From JAXLWB01 sp046328715 (GTDB taxonomy: Bacteria; Chloroflexota; Anaerolineae; Caldilineales; Caldilineaceae): 64,000 bases of DNA. The stretch spans positions 62,001 to 126,000 of the forward strand of contig JAXLWB010000028.1 in assembly GCA_046328715.1 (NCBI GenBank), read 5' to 3'. The translations under genes and the position numbers were made by a program. Below the pieces are notes generated by a model. The model was not told the origin of the DNA and did no database searches. It saw only the letters and a list, made by a program, of their open reading frames with translations. The first letter of the stretch is position 1; each line of letters opens with the position of its first letter. Of this stretch, positions 9,601-17,089 are shown piece by piece.

Positions 9601-10737
9601 CCCGCCCAACCACTCCTGGTCACTTCTCCCAAGGGCGAAAACTTCATTTTGCAACCCTTCTACGTGGCCGATGACCAAACCTCGCGTCTCTATTCGATCA
9701 ACTATGCCACTCCACCGGATGCGGTCGGCACCTGGCATGTCACCTCGGCGGCGGGAAATGCGGTGAAGATGTGGGGGCAGCGACCGGGCGTGCAGATCAG
9801 CCGTTTCGAAGTGCGCACCCCTAACAATGACCTGATACCGGTCGTCGGTTCGCCAGTCGTTGAACTGCACAATGGCGATACGCTGCAACTCGATTTGGAA
9901 GTGAAAAAGCCAGAGCCGGGGATGCAGGTGCAATTCTTTGCTGAAGACGGCAGTGGCGTGCGCACGCCGATTCTCGACCTAAGCGATCAAACGCAGGCGA
10001 CCTGGTCGATCCAGCAGGGTTGGAGCATCAACCTGCCCGCTGGTACCTACACGTTGACGATGATTGCTGACGACTTTGGCAATTCGATGGCGGTGACGAA
10101 TACGGTTGCGGTACAAGTTGTAGACAATCAGCCACCTGCGGTGCTTGCCAATTTGACTGTGCAGCCGCAACTCGATGGAAGCGTTAAGCTCAGTTGGAAT
10201 GAAAGCGATGACCTTGATGTCAAGGGCTACCGTATCAGTGTGGTGAATGGACCTACGATCGATATCGATGGAGTACGAGACAGCTATACGGTGGCTGGGC
10301 TTGAACCGGGCAGCAACCAAACATTTGCCGTGCAAGCGTATGATAGCAGCGGCAATGTGGGAAATGCTGCTTCAGATCATCTCACGCTGCCGACCTTCCG
10401 CTTAGAGTCAGTCACCCCGTTGGCTGAGGTACCAAATTCGGACTTGATGCAAATCAGCGCCGCCTTTAACCAGCCAATCCAGAGTGCCACCATTACGTTA
10501 GTCAACGCCGACGGACAGACGATCAACGGCGTGGTCTCTGGAATCTCTGTGGAGACGAATGTCAACCTCTTCGAGCTTTACGGCGCAGATTTCCATCTGG
10601 AATCGTCGCTGCCAGCAGGATCGTACAGTGCTACCGTCAATGCCCAAAAGCTCGGCGGTGAGACGGTGAGTTGGACCTGGAGTTTTACGCTGATGGAGCC
10701 AGTTCAGAATCTCTTCTTACCACTGCTGAGCCGGTAA
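6610..10737 (+). CDS. Very large exported beta-rich surface protein with FN3-like domain
   Basis: I choose ATG 6610 (MRRGYKVTLLPF), preceded by AGAAAGG, because it begins a good signal/anchor sequence (basic start then about 20 hydrophobic residues). The 1,375-residue product has no cysteine-rich or catalytic motif. Residues about 50-900 consist of repeating beta-strand segments with recurring G(V/T)xxFxLxG and NxxF patterns, suggesting a long beta-sheet or beta-helix. Around residue 1165-1255 there is a fibronectin type III-like domain (LSWNESDDLDVKGYR), then an Ig-like domain. The protein ends NLFLPLLSR, a short hydrophobic-basic tail also echoed inside the subtilase at 36 kb. I infer a cell-surface structural or adhesive role; no function is assigned. 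Confidence 0.8.
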   Translation: MRRGYKVTLLPFIAASLFTLLFLALNHNDVPRLFAVDNTQESRDVGAVRIYADNFIEISGTITATGNIKLGPVASDNQWYSISQEAVWISATKKMTLTGQLAIAGSNQIISGVFPVSGVTGDLTIPTDALNLYRKLGDSQIAITPTFKINIANPQITANAQVSLTLPEGNLRPNIQFILGQAGKITGTAVVPIHLKLAGGTLTSTVTITQSGLSALKSDYVIGDVKVTLRDLLINGEGDLKIKFGTELDFPIDDFAVDSDFFKLANVRGKLGLKQANGQITGYEIGLTGNVKLDKLPENGSVTAKGTSLKFADGSLVGSVEGFKIKVSGNNFNLSGVSFVYPLVAVQSADGQSINAAKRVLLVDTAEYELPKEFRPIDEITPTVRLRNVYLQPTAPYVTLQGAGITLAIGKDYYLGGNANSTNSVKLSAITGRVDYNFTSNAWSTSITGTLGIKLGDGVATSVTANLSANGTGSDLGKYKGRIIGVTLDVAGAQLAITNLDFKANAFTATSASLSLPQNFGNITVNNIRIDQNGLRLDNGTFALPDIPFNALKLTENSGAFAIAGLQYTIDVTSTIRVEGGATSLPGSGGGTGVLVRGLLHIRNGRVTGAIDQFGFTLSGAEFRLTNPRFLDNRIIADQASVSIPTGGGTVTASANGIEIGGTAGFKFRQPTIQMTDFVIAGIGIRNPHLKFEQSGNNYIVTGGATVQFTQFSVAGEFTIRKTSNFIELDPVVLDFRSTPGIPLGQTGFELTRIRGQFNLTRNTAIVEMGVRIESQTKVIIPLVSMDGTIRLQVLPRFDLRASAGVQVVGINVSTADLHITPTAATLDGTLEYQIARQIVDLSFGEDSNGEFTMYGSMRSELGLKKGSLIHWCVPFVPCVDVPPYDFTVASVTYDAGKFQDRRTSTVKTVWGGRAQFTVFGNRAYAFLRLAPSPQDIIVGTDLDDYRAVAPGLTAAEIYAPNAPYYVDANGFHTFEITRQAELLVFAEAITVTNMGLPAQPLLVTSPKGENFILQPFYVADDQTSRLYSINYATPPDAVGTWHVTSAAGNAVKMWGQRPGVQISRFEVRTPNNDLIPVVGSPVVELHNGDTLQLDLEVKKPEPGMQVQFFAEDGSGVRTPILDLSDQTQATWSIQQGWSINLPAGTYTLTMIADDFGNSMAVTNTVAVQVVDNQPPAVLANLTVQPQLDGSVKLSWNESDDLDVKGYRISVVNGPTIDIDGVRDSYTVAGLEPGSNQTFAVQAYDSSGNVGNAASDHLTLPTFRLESVTPLAEVPNSDLMQISAAFNQPIQSATITLVNADGQTINGVVSGISVETNVNLFELYGADFHLESSLPAGSYSATVNAQKLGGETVSWTWSFTLMEPVQNLFLPLLSR

Positions 10738-10770
10738 AGCGGAAATGCAGGTGTGGTGCTATTTGTTCTA

Positions 10771-10827
10771 TCTTCCGGGAAGGATTCATTGCCATAGCTC
10801 GGTTTCCGCTATAGCCTTCCCGGAAGA
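10771..10827. terminator. Hairpin after the surface protein; CTTCCGGGAAGG family copy 1
   Basis: Perfect 13-bp arms TCTTCCGGGAAGG (10771-10783) and CCTTCCCGGAAGA (10815-10827), with an inner ATAGC/GCTAT stem. It sits 34 bp after the stop of the large surface protein. A second copy with nearly the same arms lies at 51760-51824 after the MacB gene. There is no clear T-run, so it may be a repeat acting as a transcript-end hairpin. Confidence 0.7.
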
Positions 10828-10839
10828 AGATTGCCTTCT

Positions 10840-10921
10840 TTGACCACAAAATACACGAAAAGAGAATAAGAACTGCATTTGCCGTTTTTTCGTGTGATTC
10901 GTGCTTTTCGTGGTTCTACTG
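10840..10921. repeat. Inverted repeat of CACGAAAAG/CTTTTCGTG type
   Basis: The left part contains ACCACAAAATACACGAAAAG and the right part contains TCGTGTGATTCGTGCTTTTC followed by GTGGT. The arms pair imperfectly. It separates the surface protein gene from the convergent VOC gene and may terminate either. Confidence 0.6.
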
Positions 10922-10934
10922 TTTAGACAGTCGT

Positions 10935-11540
10935 TTAGCCCCAAACGGGTGGCTTCGAGATGTAGGGATCTTTGGACGAACGGTCGGCGGAGAGCGATGC
11001 TTGGTAACGTGTCACCAGCAACTCGATGGCATCGGACAGGTGTTCTTCGCTGATGTGATGATCGCCACGTTCGACACGCAGTTTGTGTGCTTCGTAGAGT
11101 ACTTGGGCATGGGTAGCACCGACGGGTGGCTCGAATTTGTAGCAGGCACATTCCAGCAATTGACCGAGCGGATCGCGAAAGTAGATCGAATCCATAAAGC
11201 CACGGTCCACTTCGCCGGTGTGTTTAACCCCTCGCTCGTCGAGGCGTTTGGCGATTTGTTTGTAGGTGGCACGCGAGACGATAAAGGCCAGGTGATGCAG
11301 GTTGCCAATGCCTTCCGGGTTGCGCGTGGGATCCGGCTTGCGCTCTTCGTTGGTAAAGACTGTGATCAGGCGGCCATCGCCTGGATCGAAATAGAGATGG
11401 CTTTCGGCAGGGACATCGAGGTTGGGCTGCTCGAAGATCAATGGCATGCCCATCACCCCTTCCCAGAAGTCAATGCTGGTCTGACGGTTGGCCCCGATCA
11501 TCGTGATGTGATGGACGCCTTGGGTTTGAATTTTCTTCAT
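10935..11540 (-). CDS. VOC family (glyoxalase/dioxygenase fold) protein
   Basis: A 201-residue protein of the vicinal oxygen chelate superfamily. The first beta-alpha-beta-beta-beta motif begins GVHHITMIGAN (metal His about 10), the second half has NLHHLAFIVS (about 82-91), and QLLECACYKF (about 130) supplies the metal glutamate. This H/H/E pattern is typical of ring-cleaving dioxygenases and glyoxalases. The C-terminal 60 residues form an extra helical tail that is not part of the core fold. It is the last gene of a run of minus-strand genes and starts 3 bp after the acetyltransferase stop, so the two are likely cotranscribed. The substrate is unknown. Confidence 0.85.
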   Translation of the reverse strand: MKKIQTQGVHHITMIGANRQTSIDFWEGVMGMPLIFEQPNLDVPAESHLYFDPGDGRLITVFTNEERKPDPTRNPEGIGNLHHLAFIVSRATYKQIAKRLDERGVKHTGEVDRGFMDSIYFRDPLGQLLECACYKFEPPVGATHAQVLYEAHKLRVERGDHHISEEHLSDAIELLVTRYQASLSADRSSKDPYISKPPVWG

Positions 11541-11543
11541 CTT

Positions 11544-12077
11544 TTATTTCACCTTTGCATAGAGCCAACAGTCGCGCGGTTCCAGGCTGACATTGGGATG
11601 GATGACGCCGCGCCGCATCAGTCCTTCGCGTTGCATCCCCACCTTTTCCATCACCCGGGCTGAGCCAATGTTTTCCTTGTCGCAAATAGCCCAAACACGG
11701 TAGAGCAACGGTTGTGCTAGCGCCCAATCGACAAGCGGCTGCACTGCCTCGCTCATTATGCCTTGGTTCCAATAGGAACGAGCTAGCACGTAGCCGAGAG
11801 AAGCGTGAAACTCGTGTGGGCGCAACTCCACCATGCCAACCACTACTTCCTTTGCCTTTAGCGTAATGACCCACGGAAAGCGATGTTCGCCCGACCAGGC
11901 GTCCATCGACCATTGGACAAAGTTGCGCGTTGTCTCGATCGTGGTATGGGGTAGCCAGGGAAGATAGCGGACTACCTCCGGATCTTGGGCATAGGTGGTA
12001 TAGATAGATTCCGCATCCTGCATTTGTGGTGGACGGAGCAATAGTCTTTCAGTTTCAATTCGTGGCGGTGGTTTCAT
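11544..12077 (-). CDS. GNAT family N-acetyltransferase (RimJ/RimL-like)
   Basis: A 177-residue acetyltransferase starting MKPPPRIETERLLLRP, the classical opening of RimJ/RimL-type enzymes. I prefer ATG 12077 to the in-frame TTG at 12089. The GNAT core is visible: strands around VVGMVELRP, the acetyl-CoA loop region SYWNQGIMSEAVQPLV (about residues 95-110), and the NIGSARVMEKVGMQREGLMR motif region (about 140-160). Such enzymes transfer acetyl from acetyl-CoA to ribosomal protein N-termini or small amines. The gene begins right at the 3' end of the PRPP synthetase gene, implying translational proximity in one operon. Confidence 0.88.
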   Translation of the reverse strand: MKPPPRIETERLLLRPPQMQDAESIYTTYAQDPEVVRYLPWLPHTTIETTRNFVQWSMDAWSGEHRFPWVITLKAKEVVVGMVELRPHEFHASLGYVLARSYWNQGIMSEAVQPLVDWALAQPLLYRVWAICDKENIGSARVMEKVGMQREGLMRRGVIHPNVSLEPRDCWLYAKVK

Positions 12078-12085
12078 ACAGGCTC

Positions 12086-13033
12086 TCAATCATAACGGAA
12101 TAATTCGCCCACGCTCTCCCCTTGATTGATGCGGCGAATGGCTTCAGCAAAGAGTGGAGCGACCGAGAGTACCGTTAGTTTATCGATGCGTTTCTCTTCG
12201 GGCACAAAGACCGTATTGGCAACGACCAGCATCTCAAGGTCGCTCTCTGCCACATTTTTGATCGCATTGCCGCAGAGAACCCCATGCGTTGCACCGGCAA
12301 AGACGCGGCGGACGCCGGCACGTTGTAGTGTTCGTACAGTGTTGGCCAACGTCGTGCCAGTCGATATTTCATCGTCGAAGATGATCGCATCGCGTCCGGC
12401 GACTTCGCCGACCACATCGCCATGTTCGACTTTTGTGTCGCCTAGACGTCGTTTGTCGACAAAGGCCATCGGTACGCCTAATCTTCGAGCAAAGGTGCCA
12501 ACACGCTTAACCGCTCCGACATCAGCGGCGACGGCTGTTACTTGAGAGATATCGAGTATCTGCCGAAAGTGAGCAGAAAGCACTGAGAGCGCTGTGAGAT
12601 GATCCACCGGCACACTGAAAAAGCCATGTACTTGGTCTGCGTGCAGGTCCATCGTCAAGACCCGATTGGCTCCTGAGGTAGCCAGCAGATCAGCCATCAG
12701 CCTGCCGGCAATGGAGACACGTGGCTTATCCTTTTTGTCGGAGCGGGCATAGGAAAAGTAAGGGATGACCGCCGTAATCCGTCGCGCCGAAGCGCTGCGC
12801 AGCGCATCCAGGATGAGGAAAAGTTCGATGATGTTGGCGCTGACAGGTTGAGTGAAGGATTGAACGACAAAGACATCGCGTTCGCGCACGCTTTCCATAA
12901 TCTGAACGTGCAAATTGTCGTTTGTAAAGCGTGAAACCTTGATCTGGCTTAATGGAAGTTTTAAATTGGCACAGATTTCAGTCGCCAGGGACATGTTGGA
13001 ACTTCCAGCACAGATCATTAAATCATGACTCAT
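12086..13033 (-). CDS. prs: Ribose-phosphate pyrophosphokinase
   Basis: A 315-residue PRPP synthetase starting at ATG 13033 (MSHDLMICAGSSN), with GAGG eight to ten bases upstream. It makes PRPP from ribose 5-phosphate and ATP for nucleotide, histidine and tryptophan synthesis. Visible landmarks are the N-terminal NDNLHVQI segment (usually DGE in canonical enzymes), the VIPYFSYARSDKKD catalytic loop, TMDLHADQVHGFF, and the PRPP-binding loop IIFDDEISTGTT where canonical enzymes have DDMIDTAGT. The altered NDN and DDEIS motifs mark it as a divergent branch. The start overlaps the end of the metallopeptidase gene by 11 bp, so translation is coupled. Confidence 0.9.
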   Translation of the reverse strand: MSHDLMICAGSSNMSLATEICANLKLPLSQIKVSRFTNDNLHVQIMESVRERDVFVVQSFTQPVSANIIELFLILDALRSASARRITAVIPYFSYARSDKKDKPRVSIAGRLMADLLATSGANRVLTMDLHADQVHGFFSVPVDHLTALSVLSAHFRQILDISQVTAVAADVGAVKRVGTFARRLGVPMAFVDKRRLGDTKVEHGDVVGEVAGRDAIIFDDEISTGTTLANTVRTLQRAGVRRVFAGATHGVLCGNAIKNVAESDLEMLVVANTVFVPEEKRIDKLTVLSVAPLFAEAIRRINQGESVGELFRYD

Positions 13034-13535
13034 GATTCGCGTCCTCTTCGGTGGGTTCAAGCCCGGTTGCCATCAAATAGCCACGGGCGCGCTCGGTTCG
13101 AGGAAATCGGTTAACCAATTTCCAAAATTTCGGTCCATGATTTGCTTCCAGCAGATGGGCAAGTTCATGGACGATCACGTAATCTAGTACAAAGCGCGGC
13201 ATCGTTGCCAGGCGATGTGAAATGCGGATTGTGCCTTGGCTTGGAGTGCAACTGCCGTGGCAAGTGGTTTGGTTGGTGACCCAACGAACCGACTGCCAAC
13301 GAAGTTTGCCATCGAAATATTGCCGATTCAGCTCTTGTGCACGGTTCTCTAACTCATGATCATCGAGTTCGCGCTGGGTTTTGCGGCGGGCAAGACGTTT
13401 TTGCAGACGATCAATCAGCGGCGCAAGTTCGGCCTCGCTCATGGAGGCTGGGGCAAGAATTTCCAAAACGCCATTGCGCTCGCGAGCGGTGACTGTCTTA
13501 GCTCGATTATCACTGCGGGTGATGCGGATCTCCAT
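13023..13535 (-). CDS. YgjP-type zinc metallopeptidase (DUF45)
   Basis: A 170-residue protein of the YgjP/DUF45 family. The zinc motif HELAH lies at residues 123-127, with the third ligand histidine in the following ANHGPKFW segment (about 130-137). The N-terminal half has the RLQKRLARRK basic helix usual in the family. It is cytoplasmic, with no signal sequence. The E. coli relative YgjP has no firmly defined substrate. Here it is the first of a minus-strand cluster with prs and overlaps prs by 11 bp, which suggests co-translation but does not reveal function. Confidence 0.88.
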   Translation of the reverse strand: MEIRITRSDNRAKTVTARERNGVLEILAPASMSEAELAPLIDRLQKRLARRKTQRELDDHELENRAQELNRQYFDGKLRWQSVRWVTNQTTCHGSCTPSQGTIRISHRLATMPRFVLDYVIVHELAHLLEANHGPKFWKLVNRFPRTERARGYLMATGLEPTEEDANHES

Positions 13536-13546
13536 AAGGATTTACT

Positions 13547-14317
13547 TTAGCTGAACCGCGAAAAGTCAGGCTTTCGTTTTTCTAGGAAGGCTTGGAGTGC
13601 CTCTGCCGCTTCCTCCGAGAGAAGCTGTTCCGCAAAAAGTCTGCCCTCCTCACCGATGATCGCCTGTAGCGTAGCGTCGGAATGTTGTTTCATCAACTGT
13701 TTACTCAGTCGTAGCGCACTGGGCGGCTTGGCGGCCAGTTGTTCAGCAGCGGAAAGGGCGCAGGACAACACATCGCCATCGGCAATCACTTTGTTGACAA
13801 TGCCCAAGCTGTGTGCCGTAGTGGCATCAAAGGCGTCACCCAAGAGCAATAACTCGGCAGCCCGTCGTTGACCAACCATTTGTGGCAAGATCCAACTGGA
13901 GCCGGCTTCGGGCACCAGGCCGAGGTTAACAAAGGGCAGTTGAAAACGGGCACTTTGCCCAGCATAGACCAGATCGCAGTGGAGCAGCAGGGTTGTGCCA
14001 ATACCGACGGCGACCCCGTTGACAGCGGCCACCAGCGGTTTCTTGGCAGTGGAAATCGCCCGCAAGAAACGGAAGACAGGTGAATCCTCACCGGCAGGCG
14101 GAGATTGCACAAAGTCAAGAATGTCGTTGCCAGCAGTGAAAGCACTTTCGTGACCTCTGAACAGGATCACCCGAGTATCCGAATCAGACTCAGCTTTGGC
14201 AATTGCGTCATTCATGGCGCTGTACATTTCTTGGGTTAATGCGTTCCTTTTTTCGGGGCGATTGATCTGAATCTGTAAGATTCGATTGCTTTGAGAAACA
14301 ATAATTTGTTGCGACAT
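13547..14317 (-). CDS. Enoyl-CoA hydratase/isomerase family protein
   Basis: A 256-residue crotonase-fold protein. Key segments are NRPEKRNALTQEM (about 19-31), the first oxyanion-hole segment HESAFTAGNDILDF (about 55-68), and the second, AAVNGVAVGIGTTLLLHCDLVYA (about 98-120). The catalytic glutamate region is LVPEAGSSWILPQM (about 133-146). It should act on CoA thioesters in beta-oxidation or related degradation. Family members also include isomerases and hydrolases, so exact chemistry is open. It lies 11 bp upstream of the metallopeptidase gene on the same strand and is likely the first gene of that transcript. Confidence 0.9.
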   Translation of the reverse strand: MSQQIIVSQSNRILQIQINRPEKRNALTQEMYSAMNDAIAKAESDSDTRVILFRGHESAFTAGNDILDFVQSPPAGEDSPVFRFLRAISTAKKPLVAAVNGVAVGIGTTLLLHCDLVYAGQSARFQLPFVNLGLVPEAGSSWILPQMVGQRRAAELLLLGDAFDATTAHSLGIVNKVIADGDVLSCALSAAEQLAAKPPSALRLSKQLMKQHSDATLQAIIGEEGRLFAEQLLSEEAAEALQAFLEKRKPDFSRFS

Positions 14318-15031
14318 AGGTAAATTCTCAACTTGAAGTCATAGAGACCCTCTGAAAAGGCCATAGACCCGTGTAGATCGAACAAGGCTGGTTTGGGGCA
14401 GCGTTGGGAACGAATTCTAATCAATAATACTAGATGAAAGCATATGCTTATTGTTTGGTTGACACTCTTACATAAGGGCAACCACACCATTTATTATACT
14501 TCATGTAGCTGGAACTCGTTATCCTCATCCAGCGTTAAATAAATATCTGTGATGCATCCCGTGTTACAGAGGCCTACGTCATTGATTCATCGATCTACAT
14601 TGTTTTATGGTATACTTAATAAGGTGCACGAATAGAGAGGAATGCGCAACCTAAGCGCCACAGTTTTGCCGACTATGTTCTGACAAGCGAACAGTATTCT
14701 GCAAAAGTGAGAGTAGAACCGTTATTCGCACTGCATGAGTAACCCCAAATTAATGACGCTCGAACAACCTGGTTAGCTTTTTCGTAATCTAAAAATAGGG
14801 ACTTCAATCTGTTAGTGAGATCTGGCTTGATTGATCATACGTTTTGAGGAAAAGCTTGAAGCGTGAACCGTGAATTTCTGCTAGCATTTCACGTTTTATG
14901 CTTCACGTTTCATGCAAAGTATAACCAACTAGCTTAAAGACTCATAGGAAAAGGGTTTGGCTATGCTTCACACCCTTGGTACAACAAGTTGCAAGTCTTG
15001 AATCGAAGAAAAGAAACAAAGGAGTATACGA
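14318..15031. other. 714-bp intergenic region between divergent genes
   Basis: AT-rich spacer with no convincing gene. It holds a TATACT that could be a plus-strand -10 near 14612, without a clear -35, and the palindrome at 14856-14914. The 72-aa gene downstream has a good ribosome binding site, AAAGGAG. I see no tRNA or recognisable riboswitch. Confidence 0.5.
14856..14914. repeat. CGTGAA palindrome family, copy 1
   Basis: Arms TGAAGCGTGAACCGTGAA and TTCACGTTTTATGCTTCACG flank a CTGCTAGC-containing loop. Closely related copies lie at 44191-44239 and 51861-51920; the loops share the pattern CTGGCGAAAA or CTATCGAAAA in the other two. Confidence 0.75.
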
Positions 15032-15250
15032 ATGGCGAAGACAGTTACTGTTGGGCAGATTGCCAAAGCGCTACGATGTCATGAACAATCGGCGCGCAGT
15101 TACTTGAGCGAAGTCTGTGAGCAATTTGACTGTTACACGTCGAATTTGGGTGAACACGTCGAAATGCAAATCGTCTACAAACTGTGGAAGCGGCATCTTA
15201 ACTCTCAGGTCGGCAAACGATTGACTCCTCTGCTTCAGATGGCGCAGTAA
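15032..15250 (+). CDS. Small protein with helix-turn-helix-like N-terminus
   Basis: A 72-residue protein preceded by a strong ribosome binding site (AAAGGAG, eight bases before ATG), so it is very likely translated. The N-terminal VGQIAKALRCHEQSARSYLSE pattern region resembles a helix-turn-helix of the winged-helix or MarR/Rrf2 type. The C-terminal half is basic (YKLWKRH, QVGKR). I do not recognise a family. It could be a small DNA-binding regulator. It is flanked by long intergenic regions and followed by several hairpins ending in a good terminator, so it is probably monocistronic with a structured 3' region. Confidence 0.65.
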   Translation: MAKTVTVGQIAKALRCHEQSARSYLSEVCEQFDCYTSNLGEHVEMQIVYKLWKRHLNSQVGKRLTPLLQMAQ

Positions 15251-15405
15251 ACGGCCTTGGTGTGCGCCAAACCCGATGGCATGGTTGGTAAGCACCAAAC
15301 CGAATCTGTACTTCTGTACTGCCTAAGCTTGCTTCTCGAAGCTTGTCCGAGAAAACCTGGGTCTTTGTTCACATACGTTTTTCAACAACTGAAAATGGAA
15401 GGCCT

Positions 15406-15436
15406 TGTCCGTCGTCAACGACGGACATTTTGTTTT
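15406..15436 (+). terminator. Intrinsic terminator after the 72-aa gene
   Basis: Perfect 10-bp arms TGTCCGTCGT and ACGACGGACA separated by two bases, followed by TTTTGTTTT. This is a clean rho-independent terminator for plus-strand transcription. Confidence 0.85.
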
Positions 15437-15463
15437 CTGTTATAGAAATAGATGTTGCAAAGT

Positions 15464-15530
15464 GGCAAAGTGGCAGAGTGTCAGAGAAACAAGGTTCCTT
15501 CTCCACCCTGCAACTCTGCGACTTTGTAAT
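15464..15530. repeat. Short-period palindrome (GCAAAGTGGCA type)
   Basis: One arm is made of GCAAAGTGGCAAAGTGGCAG-like words and the other of CTGCAACTCTGCGACTTTG-like words. The same style of element occurs at 28955-29035 and inside the NUDIX gene near 29215-29250. Confidence 0.7.
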
Positions 15531-15642
15531 TTTTCTAACATATTGTAAGCACTATAAATTCTATAGTGACCTGGATTGATACTTCAATATCAAACGATTC
15601 CAGTTAAAATTAACCTAACATTTTATTCAGAAGAGGAACACT

Positions 15643-16161
15643 ATGGCTTGGCAGATCGACACCGTGCATTCCAGCATTGAATTCAGCGTGCGCCACATGA
15701 TGATTTCAAAAGCGCGTGGCAAATTTGGCAAATTCAGTGGCACCATTGTGCTTGACGAGGCAAACCCGGCAGCGACGACCGTGGATGTCAGCATTGACGC
15801 CGCCAGCATCGATACAGGCGTGCCTGATCGTGATGGCCACCTGCGTTCGCCTGACTTTCTAGACGCAGCAACGTACCCCACTCTACAATTCAAGAGCACC
15901 AAGGTTGCCGTCGATGGAGATTCTGCCAAACTGTACGGCGAGCTAACCATTCGAGGGGTAACGAAGCCGGTTGTTTTGGATGTTGAGTACGCTGGAAAGT
16001 CGAAGAACCCTTGGGGCCAAACCATTGCTGGCTTTAGTGCCAAGACCAAGATCAAGCGCAGTGAGTGGAATCTGGTCTGGAACGCGGTGCTGGAAACAGG
16101 CGGCGTGGCAGTGAGCGATGATGTAACGATCGAAATTGAACTAGAGATGGTTCAGCAATAG
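15643..16161 (+). CDS. YceI family protein
   Basis: A 172-residue YceI-fold protein starting MAWQIDTVHSSIEFSVRHMM, the canonical opening. Further matches are GKFGKFSGTI, IDTGVPDRDGHLRSPDF (about 60-76) and the C-terminal SDDVTIEIELEM strand. YceI proteins are lipocalin-like barrels that bind isoprenoid or amphiphilic molecules. Unlike E. coli YceI, this one has no signal peptide, so it is probably cytoplasmic. A good ribosome binding site (AGAGGAA) precedes it. It converges with the MarR gene, with a shared perfect hairpin between them. Confidence 0.92.
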   Translation: MAWQIDTVHSSIEFSVRHMMISKARGKFGKFSGTIVLDEANPAATTVDVSIDAASIDTGVPDRDGHLRSPDFLDAATYPTLQFKSTKVAVDGDSAKLYGELTIRGVTKPVVLDVEYAGKSKNPWGQTIAGFSAKTKIKRSEWNLVWNAVLETGGVAVSDDVTIEIELEMVQQ

Positions 16162-16169
16162 GTTCTCCC

Positions 16170-16212
16170 GGTGAGTAGCAGGGTCAACACGTCGAGCGAA
16201 CTGCTACTCACC
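16170..16212. terminator. Bidirectional hairpin between yceI-like and marR-like genes
   Basis: Perfect 12-bp arms GGTGAGTAGCAG (16170-16181) and CTGCTACTCACC (16201-16212). The right arm overlaps the last codons of the MarR gene. It sits exactly between two convergent genes and probably ends both transcripts; no long T-run is present. Confidence 0.7.
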
Positions 16213-16656
16213 ACATCCTTTGCCCAACTTGCGACAAAGCTGACCTAACAGCGTTTGCTCTTCTGGCGTCAGTGCTTGCATCTCCCGGGTAATGGCTGCG
16301 GCATGGTTCGGGAAAATCCTTGTGATCTTTTCCCTGCCTGCGTCAGTCAGCGAAACCATAATTACCCTCCGATCCTCGATTCCACGTGTGCGTTGTGCCA
16401 GCCCACGCTTCTCCAGATTATCAATTACCAAGGTGATATTTCCTCCGCTCCGCAACACTTTGTTCGAGATATCGGTTTGGGAAAGGGGGCCAAGATGATA
16501 AATGGCTTCCATCACGGCGAATTGACTGGGCGTCAGATCCTCAATCGTATTCATCGCAAAGATTCTTGCCATAATAGAATTGGTGGCGCGGGATAGTTTG
16601 ATCAGGGTATCGAGTGCTAATTCTTCTTCGCAGGAGCCTTGATAGTGGGTAGGCAT
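16204..16656 (-). CDS. MarR family transcriptional regulator
   Basis: A 150-residue regulator starting at ATG 16656 (MPTHYQGS); a TTG four codons upstream is less likely. The winged helix-turn-helix is clear: LTPSQFAVMEAIYHLGPLSQ (about 43-62), ISNKVLRSGGNITLVIDNLEKRGL (recognition helix, about 64-87), and the wing R-TRGIEDRRVIMVSLTD (about 90-106). MarR dimers repress genes for stress, efflux or catabolism and release DNA on binding a phenolic ligand or thiol oxidation. A minus-strand TATAAT lies near 16734-16739 but without a good -35. The convergent YceI gene is a plausible but unproven target. Confidence 0.9.
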   Translation of the reverse strand: MPTHYQGSCEEELALDTLIKLSRATNSIMARIFAMNTIEDLTPSQFAVMEAIYHLGPLSQTDISNKVLRSGGNITLVIDNLEKRGLAQRTRGIEDRRVIMVSLTDAGREKITRIFPNHAAAITREMQALTPEEQTLLGQLCRKLGKGCGE

Positions 16657-16668
16657 AGAAGGTTCCAA

Positions 16669-17089
16669 ATCGGGTGCAAATGTTGTTTGTTTGATAAAGC
16701 CTGCCCAACACCTTCTTCGTGCAGCTTTCTGAGATTATATAACAGCTTGAGATAAGTAAGGAATACCCATTACACTATCGAGACGAGTCGGCACGAAGGT
16801 ATGACGTCTGTAAAACCTGCTGGGTCTTTGCACATCTTTCTCACATCAGCCACTCTCACTTTCAACGGTTGATCGCTGGCATAATTTGCTGTCTTTGGCT
16901 AAACATAATTAAAATTCGTCAATAGCCTGATTCGCGTGTTGCAGTTTGCTTACGAATCTTTCAAAATTGCCAAACCAATGGCAAAATAGACAAATAAGGC
17001 AGACAATCCAAGATGAAAGGATATATGGCTATTTGAGGTGGCCATGTAGCCCGACATTTCATTACTGAGGCAATTCAGACAGACTGTTT
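16669..17089. other. 421-bp intergenic region between divergent marR-like and SDR genes
   Basis: It must hold the promoters of both divergent genes. A minus-strand TATAAT at 16734-16739 is a candidate -10 for the MarR gene. I find no clear operator palindrome, repeat or small gene. Confidence 0.4.

Larger units (their letters stand above)
15251..15642 (+). other. Structured 3' region and spacer after the 72-aa gene
   Basis: Three hairpins follow the stop codon: an imperfect one at 15257-15298 (arms TTGGTGTGCGCCAAACC and GGTTGGTAAGCACCAA), a short AAGCTT one at 15325-15344, and the terminator at 15406-15436. Beyond them lies a short-period palindrome at 15464-15530. No protein-coding signal is convincing; the hairpin run could be a long 3' UTR or a small RNA. 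Confidence 0.5.

Noticed and set aside
8371..9933. A 520-residue open frame on the minus strand inside the large surface protein
   Set aside because: It is composed like a reversed coding frame (many His, Arg, Gly), lacks a ribosome binding site and family motifs, and the plus-strand frame is clearly coding.
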